In this document: piece after piece, positions 6,470 to 11,311 of the stretch
Position numbering within the stretch: the first letter of the stretch is position 1
How the letters are laid out: each line of letters opens with the position of its first letter
Assembly: GCA_002394235.1 (NCBI GenBank)
Contig: DGTF01000001.1
Coordinates: forward strand, 286-11,596
Length of the DNA: 11,311 bases
Reading direction: 5' to 3'
Origin: Eubacterium sp. UBA4343
GTDB lineage: Bacteria > Bacillota > Clostridia > Lachnospirales > Lachnospiraceae
Notes under the pieces: model-generated
What the model was told of the DNA's origin: nothing
The model's database searches: none
The model's input: the letters and a program-made list of their open reading frames with translations, nothing else
Translations under genes and position numbers: made by a program

Positions 6470-7714
6470 TCATCGTCCCTTCCAGATCATGCGAAGTACC
6501 TCTGCCGGTTTCGGCGTGGTTCCATACAGGAGAACACCAACACGGTATATCCTGGCGGCGAGCACACCGGTTCCGAATACAGAAACCGCGAGAATAGCAA
6601 TGGAGATGGTAATCTGCCAGGAAGGCACTGTACTCATGGCGATTCTGGTGAACATGGCCATGGGAGAGGTAAACGGAATAAAGGAACACACCAGCATCGG
6701 GAGATTGTCCACTTCTCCGCTTCCAAGTGCGGTCATTACGACGATAAAAGCAATGATGAAGAGGAAGGTGATCGGCATGATAGCTGTATTGATGTCTTCG
6801 AGCTTCGAAACCGTCGATCCGACCGCCCCGTACAGAAAGGCATAGATCAGGAAGCCAAGGATAAAAAATACCAGCATAAACAGCAGCAGATGGAGCGGAA
6901 TGTCAAAGATCGAGGTCACAATTTGATTATCCGCCCAGTCATCCCTGGTAAGGTTGAAGAGCAGGAAAGCGGTTCCGAAGACGCAAAGAAGCTGGACAAG
7001 ACCCGCGAGACAGGCTGCCAGTACCTTGCCGAACATCATTTTTACCGGGTCGGCACTGGTGACCAGAAGTTCCATGGCGCGGGAGCTCTTTTCTGTCGCA
7101 ACACTTGTGCTGACCATCTGTCCGTACAGAAGGATCACCATATACAGGGCAAAAATCATAATATAGGTGTAGAAGAAATTCTGAGACTGATCCTTCCCCG
7201 TGGTCTCCACGGTGTGCGACACCTCTGTCGAGAGAATACTTCCGGCCTGTTCCGGGGAAAGACCGGCTTCGGTCATTGCCTTTATCTCAGAGATTCCGCG
7301 GAGAATCTGGTCGGCGATTTCCGGGTTGGCATCATACATGGAGAGATTTTTGACAAAATATGTGTAGTTCTGTGCATCCTGAAGCAGAAAGCCGCAGTCT
7401 GCAGTTCCGTCGTTGATTTTGTCTCGAATGTCAGCCGCGTCCTGGTCTGTGATGGTTATCTGATAATCCGGGAATGCTTTCTCGAAGGCTGCCTGCGCCT
7501 GCTGCGTAAGTGCGGGATCTCCGGAGGAGAGCAGCATGACTTTCTGTTCCCCGCTATCAGAATTGCCTTTAACCAGTCCGGAAATCTTCGGAAAAAACAT
7601 GATGACGGAAAGCAGAATCATCAGGACGATTGTGGTGCCGACGAAAACCTTGTTTTTGAAATAATTTCCAAGCTCGAACCGGAAAATTGTCTTGAACTGA
7701 TTCTTAGAATTCAT
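6470..7714 (-). CDS. ABC-2 type transporter permease, NatB-like
   Basis: A 414-residue membrane protein of the NatB/ABC-2 permease family, the export channel driven by the ATPase encoded just upstream. Topology: TM1 at about 23-43, a large extracytoplasmic domain at about 44-178, then a cluster of membrane segments near 180-202, 228-253, 273-297, 310-330, 341-358 and 367-388. Between the second and third segments lies EKSSRAMELLVTS (208-220), a conserved cytoplasmic motif of this family thought to contact the ATPase. PFTSPMAMFTR (347-357) is another family-typical motif. GAAGGGAG lies seven bases before the start and overlaps the end of the ATPase gene region (11-bp gap), so the two are co-transcribed and probably coupled. 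NatAB was described as a sodium extruder; many relatives export peptides or drugs, so the substrate here is open. Confidence 0.9.
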   Translation of the reverse strand: MNSKNQFKTIFRFELGNYFKNKVFVGTTIVLMILLSVIMFFPKISGLVKGNSDSGEQKVMLLSSGDPALTQQAQAAFEKAFPDYQITITDQDAADIRDKINDGTADCGFLLQDAQNYTYFVKNLSMYDANPEIADQILRGISEIKAMTEAGLSPEQAGSILSTEVSHTVETTGKDQSQNFFYTYIMIFALYMVILLYGQMVSTSVATEKSSRAMELLVTSADPVKMMFGKVLAACLAGLVQLLCVFGTAFLLFNLTRDDWADNQIVTSIFDIPLHLLLFMLVFFILGFLIYAFLYGAVGSTVSKLEDINTAIMPITFLFIIAFIVVMTALGSGEVDNLPMLVCSFIPFTSPMAMFTRIAMSTVPSWQITISIAILAVSVFGTGVLAARIYRVGVLLYGTTPKPAEVLRMIWKGR

Positions 7715-7725
7715 GGACTCTCCCT

Positions 7726-8616
7726 TCAGATCTGATCTCTGGTGGTCTGTACAAAAATATCATTGAGTGAGGGCTCAAATATACGGACTTCATTCACATC
7801 CCATTTCGTGGTCAGAAGCTGCATCTCCCGGCGGCAATCCTCCGTATCGTTCAATGTGATGCGGATGGCACCATCCTCAGTGAGACCAGCCCGGTTTCCG
7901 TAATATTCGAGAATCTGTTCCTGCATAGAGGAACGGACAAGCAGTTCATTGCCTGCCATTTGGTGCCGGATTTCCCGAAGATTTCCGGAGAGAACAATGT
8001 GACCTCCATTCAGAATTGCAATCTCACTGCAGAACTCTTCGATGTAATTCATCTGATGACTGGAAAAAAGAATGATTTTTCCCCGCTTCATCTCGTCTCT
8101 TACTACTTCCTTCAGAAGCTCCGCATTCACAGGATCCAGACCGGAAAAGGGTTCATCCAGAATCAGAATATCCGGATTGTGGGCGAGAGCGGTAACGAGC
8201 TGGATCTTCTGCTGATTTCCCTTTGAGAGAGCATCCAGCCGTTTGTTGCTGTATTTGGACATCCCGAGGCGTTTCAGCCAGCTGTCAATCGCTACGCGGG
8301 CATCTGTTCGCTTCATTCCCTTGAGCTCCGCGAAGTACAGCAGCTGATCCGCAATGATTTTCTTCGGGTAAAGGCCCCGCTCCTCCGGAAGGTAGCCGAT
8401 TTTCACCGATTTGTAGTCGATTGGTCTGCCGTCCAGCATGATCTCACCCTTGTCCGCCGGAAATACATTCATCAGAATTCGTATGGTGGTTGTTTTTCCG
8501 GCACCATTTCTTCCCAACAGCCCTAGAGCAGTACCGCTTTCCGCTGTCAGGCTGATTCCCTTAAGCACCTGATGCTCGCCAAAACTCTTATACAGATCTC
8601 TTAGTTCCAGTTTCAT
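7726..8616 (-). CDS. ABC transporter ATP-binding protein, NatA-like
   Basis: A 296-residue cytoplasmic ATPase partner of the downstream ABC-2 permease. I placed the start at the ATG at 8614-8616 because AAAGGAA (8621-8627 on this strand) precedes it and the protein begins directly with the ABC strand MKLELRDLYKSF; an upstream in-frame ATG would add 19 residues without a good ribosome site. Motifs: Walker A GRNGAGKTT (35-43), EERGLYPK (78-85) in the Q-loop region as in NatA/YhaQ relatives, signature LSKGN (130-134), Walker B LILDEP (151-156), H-loop H187. The C-terminal part (about 220-294, ending PSLNDIFV) matches the accessory domain common in this subfamily. All catalytic residues are present. 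The signature LSKGN is a normal variant for this subfamily. Confidence 0.93.
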   Translation of the reverse strand: MKLELRDLYKSFGEHQVLKGISLTAESGTALGLLGRNGAGKTTTIRILMNVFPADKGEIMLDGRPIDYKSVKIGYLPEERGLYPKKIIADQLLYFAELKGMKRTDARVAIDSWLKRLGMSKYSNKRLDALSKGNQQKIQLVTALAHNPDILILDEPFSGLDPVNAELLKEVVRDEMKRGKIILFSSHQMNYIEEFCSEIAILNGGHIVLSGNLREIRHQMAGNELLVRSSMQEQILEYYGNRAGLTEDGAIRITLNDTEDCRREMQLLTTKWDVNEVRIFEPSLNDIFVQTTRDQI

Positions 8617-8669
8617 GCGGTTCCTTTCTTTTCGTAATTTATGAATAATACTTGTGGGTTTCAGCCCCG

Positions 8670-8684
8670 GCATTTCCGAAATGC
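8670..8684. promoter_or_regulatory. Operator-like palindrome upstream of the NatA/NatB-like operon
   Basis: GCATTTC-C-GAAATGC is a perfect 15-bp palindrome with seven-base arms, 54-68 bases before the ATPase start codon. If the minus-strand TATTAT at 8645-8650 is the -10, the palindrome covers the -35 position (about 8668-8673), where the sequence is far from consensus. That suggests a regulator-controlled promoter. No regulator gene for it is in the window. Confidence 0.4.
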
Positions 8685-8698
8685 GCAGGCTTTTTCTG

Positions 8699-8787
8699 CT
8701 TTTGATGAATCAACAGCGGGGATGCTCATCCTTTTAATGAAACGACAGCAGAAATCTTCCGCTTTTGCTTAATCAACAGCAGGAACG
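8699..8787. repeat. Three degenerate tandem repeats, 31-32 bp period
   Basis: Units start at 8699, 8731 and 8762, each beginning CTTTT and containing (A/G)A(C/T)..ACAGC(G/A)GG/GA, roughly CTTTTGATGAATCAACAG followed by CAGGAATC. The first unit includes the palindrome TTGAT-GA-ATCAA (8702-8713). The period is about three helical turns. The role is unknown. Confidence 0.55.
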
Positions 8788-8791
8788 TTTC

Positions 8792-8820
8792 TTGTACATT
8801 TTCAGTATAAGGTGTATATA
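8792..8820 (+). promoter_or_regulatory. Predicted promoter for the phosphodiesterase gene
   Basis: TTGTAC (8792-8797) and TATATA (8815-8820) are separated by exactly 17 nt. Transcription would start near 8827, placing the whole 42-bp repeat array in a leader of about 220 nt before the phosphodiesterase start codon. Confidence 0.5.
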
Positions 8821-8836
8821 TTTCTTATGGCAAGTT

Positions 8837-9010
8837 AATTTATGCGACACAGGGCGTATCGTGTATACATTTTTATTCGGATGAATTTGCGTGACACAAG
8901 CGGCATATATTTATTGCGGCAGGTAGATTTGTGTGACACAAGCGGCATATATTTGTTGCGGCAGGTAAATTTGTGTGTTATAAGGGAAATATATTTTCTT
9001 GCGAGAGGCA
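8837..9010. repeat. 42-bp tandem repeat array with operator-like palindromes
   Basis: Two units are nearly identical (35 bases from 8891 and from 8933 differ at one position). A third, diverged unit starts at 8975, and an older-looking unit precedes them at about 8840. Sequence at 8807-8836 resembles the third unit, suggesting a fifth copy. Each unit carries a palindrome-like core: TTATGCGACACAG (8840), TTGCGTGACACAA (8887), TTGTGTGACACAA (8929, perfect) and TTGTGTGTTATAA (8971). The last three are exactly 42 bp apart, four helical turns, so the sites would face the same side of the DNA. Confidence 0.75.
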
Positions 9011-9045
9011 GCACGCCGGACAAAAAACGTTAAGGATGAAAAACG

Positions 9046-9591
9046 ATGAGAATAATGATAGCTTCTGATATTCATGGATCTGCATATTATTGTGGGAAAA
9101 TGCTGGAGGCGTTTGAGCGTGAAGAAGCGGAGCGTCTGATGCTGCTCGGGGATATTTTGTATCATGGCCCGCGAAATGATCTTCCGAGAGAATATGCGCC
9201 CAAGAAGGTTCTGAAGCTTTTGAACGAGAGAAAAGATGATATCTTCTGCGTGCGCGGAAACTGTGATACAGAAGTGGATCAGATGGTATTAGAGTTTCCC
9301 ATCATGGCAGATTACTGCATCCTGACGGCGGGGAGGAGACTTATTTATGCTACGCATGGTCATCGTTTCAACAGGAGCCAGCTCCCTCCGATCCGTCAGA
9401 ATGATATCCTGCTCCATGGTCATACCCATATCCCCGCATGGGAGCAATTCGGAAGCAATAACCTTTATCTGAATCCCGGCTCCGTGTCTATCCCAAAAGA
9501 GGATTCTCCTCACAGTTATATGATCCTGGAAGATCATACATTTATATGGAAGGATCTGGATGGAAACGAATATCACAGGACAAGAATCTGA
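9046..9591 (+). CDS. yfcE: YfcE-type metallophosphoesterase (phosphodiesterase)
   Basis: A 181-residue cytoplasmic enzyme of the calcineurin-like phosphoesterase superfamily, YfcE group, which hydrolyses phosphodiester model substrates; the physiological substrate is not settled. The two-metal centre is complete: D8 and H10 (SDIHG), D36 (LLGDILYHGPRND), N72 in GNCD (71-74), H104 (ATHGH), and H126/H128 in GHTH (125-128), followed by NPGS (143-146). LGDILYHGPRNDLP and VRGNCDTEVDQM are characteristic of YfcE rather than of generic phosphoesterases. Length matches the family. AAGGA (9032-9036) lies nine bases upstream. The gene follows a long repeat-filled leader and precedes a gap with another repeat array, so it may be co-transcribed with the two genes downstream. 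Confidence 0.92.
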   Translation: MRIMIASDIHGSAYYCGKMLEAFEREEAERLMLLGDILYHGPRNDLPREYAPKKVLKLLNERKDDIFCVRGNCDTEVDQMVLEFPIMADYCILTAGRRLIYATHGHRFNRSQLPPIRQNDILLHGHTHIPAWEQFGSNNLYLNPGSVSIPKEDSPHSYMILEDHTFIWKDLDGNEYHRTRI

Positions 9592-9646
9592 GGGATATTG
9601 GTTAATGTATGATGAAATCCCAGTTGCAGAAATAATTGAGGGCAGA

Positions 9647-9723
9647 CTAATAGCTGCTGAATAGTGGACAGAATAGTAGCTGCTTAATGGTGGACAGATC
9701 AATAGCAGCTGAATGGAGGTCAG
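9647..9723 (+). repeat. Three 25-26 bp tandem repeats ending in a ribosome binding site
   Basis: Units at 9647-9671, 9672-9697 and 9698-9723 share the pattern AATAG(C/T)(A/T)GCTG(A/C)..AAT(A/G)G(T/A)GG(A/T)CAG. In the third unit the GTGGACAG segment has become GGAGGTCAG, which supplies the Shine-Dalgarno (9715-9719) for the next gene; the first two units have AGTGG and GGTGG at the equivalent place. Confidence 0.65.
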
Positions 9724-9728
9724 ATCAG

Positions 9729-10010
9729 ATGGACATACCTGAGACCCTGGAATTACTGCGAAAAAAGGCACTGAAAGATGATGGACTGCGTAAAAGACTT
9801 CTGGCTACAAGAAATAGCAAAACACCTCTTGCTGATTTCTGCAAAATCAGCACAGAACAGGGATTGCCAATGTATGAGATGGATCTTCTGGAGTATGGGG
9901 AAAGCTCATATGCTGCTATGCGCAGAAGTACAAACGGGGGAGGGGAGAATTCGCCGCTTCTTCAGTATGAGGACGACTATTACGAGCTGTTTCTGAGCGA
10001 ACTGGAATAA
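9729..10010 (+). CDS. Small conserved-looking protein, weakly Nif11-like, with GGG motif
   Basis: A 93-residue soluble protein. I chose ATG 9729, nine bases after GGAGG (9715-9719), over the upstream ATG at 9687, which has no ribosome site and would translate the repeats. Residues 4-57 look helical and resemble, by eye only, the Nif11-type pattern of a helix, then D-x-x-L-x-x-x-L, a small-residue turn and an A/C-x-x-x-x-x-G helix (KDDGLRKRLL, LADFCKISTEQG). A flexible segment follows with RRSTNGGGENSP (65-76) and an acidic, aromatic tail (EDDYYELFLSELE, 81-93). There is no signal peptide or membrane segment. Nif11-like proteins are often leaders of modified peptides cut after a double glycine, but no modification or protease gene is in the window, so that role is speculative. 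The function is unknown. Confidence 0.7.
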   Translation: MDIPETLELLRKKALKDDGLRKRLLATRNSKTPLADFCKISTEQGLPMYEMDLLEYGESSYAAMRRSTNGGGENSPLLQYEDDYYELFLSELE

Positions 10011-10069
10011 AGATGAACAACATCTCTAAAGATGAACAGTATCTAAAGATGAATACCAAGATAAATACC
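10009..10069 (+). repeat. AAAGATGAA-type short tandem repeats
   Basis: AAAGATGAA recurs at 10009, 10028 and 10045, with a decayed fourth unit AAGATAAATACC at 10058; unit lengths are 19, 17, 13 and 12. The first unit begins inside the TAA stop of the preceding gene. The palindrome ATCT-AA-AGAT lies at 10041-10050. The repeats fill most of the gap before the monophosphatase gene. Confidence 0.55.
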
Positions 10070-10101
10070 ATTTAAGCTTAATAAAATCTGAGGTGAATGA
10101 A

Positions 10102-10917
10102 ATGAGCATAGCAGACAAACAGCATATCCTGACTGATATCAGAGAGGCTGCTCTGGAAGCAGGGGCAATTATGAGATCTGCACATGAGGGCCAGGATGAG
10201 ATTTCTCCGGACAAAATAAAAGCCGGTCACGCAAATTTTGTCACCATATATGACAAAAGAGTACAGGAGTTCCTGACCGGGCGGCTCGGAGAGATATTGC
10301 CGGAGGCGCATTTTGTAGGAGAAGAGAACGGAAAGGATGCTTTTGATGAAAGCTTCCGGCGGGGATTTACCTTTGTAGTAGACCCTATAGACGGCACTTC
10401 AAACTTCATGAACAATTATGGCCCGAGTGTCACATCGATCGGACTTTTCAAGGATGGAAAACCATTCATCGGAGTTGTATACAATCCCTGGCAGGAAGTG
10501 ATGTTTTCGGCCGCAGAGGGTGTCGGTTCTTTTGAGAATGAAAAAACCATTCACAGCTCGAGGGAGCCGTTGTCGATGAGTCTGGTTTCCTTCGGGACAG
10601 CTCCATACTATCCGAATCTGCGGGATCAGGTCTGGAAGGTCGGATCCTTCTATCTTGACAGATGCGTTGATCTGCGGAGAAGCGGAAGCGCAGCCTGGGA
10701 TCTGTGCATGGTAGCTTCCGGAAGAACCGGCCTGTTCGTGGAACCACTCCTGCAGCTGTGGGATTATGCAGCCGGAGCAGTGATTCTGACGGAAGCAGGA
10801 GGCCGAATTACAGACCTTGCGGGGAAAGAGCTGGATTTCTGCGGGGCATCATCCATCGCAGCAGCATCTGCGGGAGTCAGCAGGGCAGAATATCTTCCGT
10901 CGGGGATAGCGGATTGA
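10102..10917 (+). CDS. Inositol monophosphatase family protein
   Basis: A 271-residue enzyme of the IMPase/FBPase/CysQ superfamily, which removes a phosphate from sugar or nucleotide phosphates using magnesium. Motif 1 DPIDGTSNF (94-102) and motif 2 WDYAAG (220-225) are both intact, and FVGEENG (71-77) supplies the upstream metal-binding Glu. GGRITDLAGKELDF (233-246) matches the end of the family domain. Length is typical. I prefer ATG 10102 because GAGGTG (10090-10095) is six bases upstream; the in-frame GTG at 10093 lies within that site and would add three residues. Substrate (inositol phosphate, PAP or other) cannot be decided. It is probably co-transcribed with the preceding small gene. 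No clear terminator follows before the rRNA promoter. Confidence 0.9.
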   Translation: MSIADKQHILTDIREAALEAGAIMRSAHEGQDEISPDKIKAGHANFVTIYDKRVQEFLTGRLGEILPEAHFVGEENGKDAFDESFRRGFTFVVDPIDGTSNFMNNYGPSVTSIGLFKDGKPFIGVVYNPWQEVMFSAAEGVGSFENEKTIHSSREPLSMSLVSFGTAPYYPNLRDQVWKVGSFYLDRCVDLRRSGSAAWDLCMVASGRTGLFVEPLLQLWDYAAGAVILTEAGGRITDLAGKELDFCGASSIAAASAGVSRAEYLPSGIAD

Positions 10918-11012
10918 TCCTGGATTTCTCAAAATACAAAGTTGAAAAAAGTTGTACAGGAAAAGTTAAAAAACTTTGGTTAAAAAAAGATTGAGAAAAA
11001 GATAAAAAACGC
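10918..11012. other. A-rich gap upstream of the rRNA promoter
   Basis: This is non-coding and strongly A-rich on the plus strand, especially 10961-11010, which could serve as an UP element for the rRNA promoter. The only stem is a weak AAAGTT/AACTTT pairing (10962-10977) without a U-tract, so I do not call a terminator. Confidence 0.5.
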
Positions 11013-11041
11013 TTGACGCAAGGTAAACAACGTGATAAAGT
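11013..11041 (+). promoter_or_regulatory. Ribosomal RNA operon promoter
   Basis: TTGACG (11013-11018), a 17-nt spacer and TAAAGT (11036-11041), preceded by an A-rich block. Transcription should start near 11048, about 246 bases before mature 16S rRNA. The strength of the elements and the position fit an rrn promoter. Confidence 0.75.
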
Positions 11042-11293
11042 ACTATATGTTGTCGCAGAAAACAAGAAAGCCACGACAATACAGAAGTAACACAGAATGA
11101 ACATTGACAACTGAACAGTAAAACACATCCTCGAAAATTCAAATGAAGTTTTATTAAATTTTTGTTTGAACGATCGAAAGTATTCAACGGGTTATCGAAC
11201 TGTTCACAGGGAGATAACGAATTGATTACGATCCTTTAAAACAGTAAAAAGGGATGAATTAGCCAAGTGTTAATTCTGAACGAATCAAATCTT
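11042..11293 (+). other. rRNA operon leader
   Basis: Non-coding leader between promoter and 16S. It contains a hairpin at the predicted 5' end (TTGTCG 11050-11055 with CGACAA 11074-11079), a second stem GTTATC/GATAAC (11191-11196 with 11213-11218), and CCTTTAAAACA at 11233-11243, which resembles a boxA antitermination element. The bases just before 16S would normally pair with the 3' flank to form the processing stem, but that flank is outside the window. Confidence 0.55.
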
Positions 11294-11311
11294 TTTTATG
11301 AGAGTTTGATC
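11294..11311 (+). rRNA. rrs: 16S rRNA, 5' end only
   Basis: The window ends in ATGAGAGTTTGATC, the universally conserved start of bacterial 16S rRNA (the 27F priming region). By alignment with the Escherichia coli numbering, mature position 1 should fall near 11294. Only about 18 bases are present, so the taxon cannot be read from it. Confidence 0.9.

Larger units (their letters stand above)
8617..9045. other. Divergent intergenic region with palindrome and two tandem repeat arrays
   Basis: This 429-bp gap separates the minus-strand NatA-like gene from the plus-strand phosphodiesterase gene. It holds, in order, a possible minus-strand -10 (TATTAT on the minus strand, 8645-8650), a 15-bp palindrome (8670-8684), a three-unit repeat with a 31-32 bp period (8699-8787), a near-consensus plus-strand promoter (8792-8820), and a 42-bp tandem repeat (about 8837-9010). 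Repetitive reading frames cross the last array on both strands, but none has a ribosome binding site. Confidence 0.6.

Noticed and set aside
6890..7735. Plus-strand 281-codon open frame opposite the permease gene
   Set aside because: The minus-strand permease has clear family motifs and a good ribosome site; the plus-strand peptide shows none.
8842..9033. Plus-strand 63-codon frame (and a matching minus-strand frame) with 14-residue repeats
   Set aside because: There is no Shine-Dalgarno before 8842, both strands are equally open because the period is 42 bp, and the pattern is explained by the DNA repeat. Kept as an alternative in the findings only.
9592..9621. GGGAT/ATCCC pairing after the phosphodiesterase gene as terminator
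   Set aside because: Five pairs around a 20-base loop with no T-tract; too weak to call.
10962..10977. AAAGTT/AACTTT stem as terminator for the monophosphatase gene
   Set aside because: The stem is short and AT-only apart from one pair per arm, and the following bases are A-rich rather than T-rich.
11105..11110. TTGACA in the rRNA leader as a second promoter
   Set aside because: No acceptable -10 occurs at 16-18 bp spacing; it is more likely a leader sequence conserved in rRNA flanks.

Overview
The window looks like a piece of a Lachnospiraceae-type Firmicutes (Clostridia) chromosome. Evidence: moderate GC, strong AGGAGG-type ribosome binding sites, a MarR plus paired ABC half-transporter operon and a NatA/NatB-like ABC pair of the kinds common there, and a 3' edge running into a 16S rRNA gene (the conserved AGAGTTTGATC). 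The genus assignment is inference; no database was searched.

Layout. 1-477: AT-rich non-coding region with a sigma-70-type promoter and an operator-like palindrome. 478-5358 (+): a tightly overlapping operon of a MarR regulator and two ABC exporter half-transporters. The first subunit has degenerate catalytic residues and a large extracellular insert; the second has intact catalytic residues but an altered signature motif, so the pair should form one heterodimeric multidrug-type exporter with one competent ATP site. 5347-5789: a dense array of nested hairpins bounded by an inverted repeat that overlaps the exporter stop codon, containing an exact 99-bp duplication. 5897-6469 (+): a uracil-DNA glycosylase superfamily protein whose stop codon abuts that of the convergent 6470-8616 (-) ABC-2 permease/ATPase operon.

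8617-10092 is unusual: each of three consecutive non-coding gaps holds its own short tandem repeat families (about 31, 42, 26 and 17-19 bp periods). They surround a YfcE-type phosphodiesterase (9046-9591, +), a small protein with a Nif11-like look and a GGG motif (9729-10010, +), and an inositol monophosphatase family enzyme (10102-10917, +). The window closes with a strong rRNA promoter (11013-11041), a leader of about 246 nt and the first bases of 16S rRNA.

The protein genes are mostly recognisable housekeeping or transport families. The less ordinary content is non-coding: the hairpin array after the exporter operon, the family of gap-specific tandem repeats, and operator-like palindromes in front of both transporter operons.
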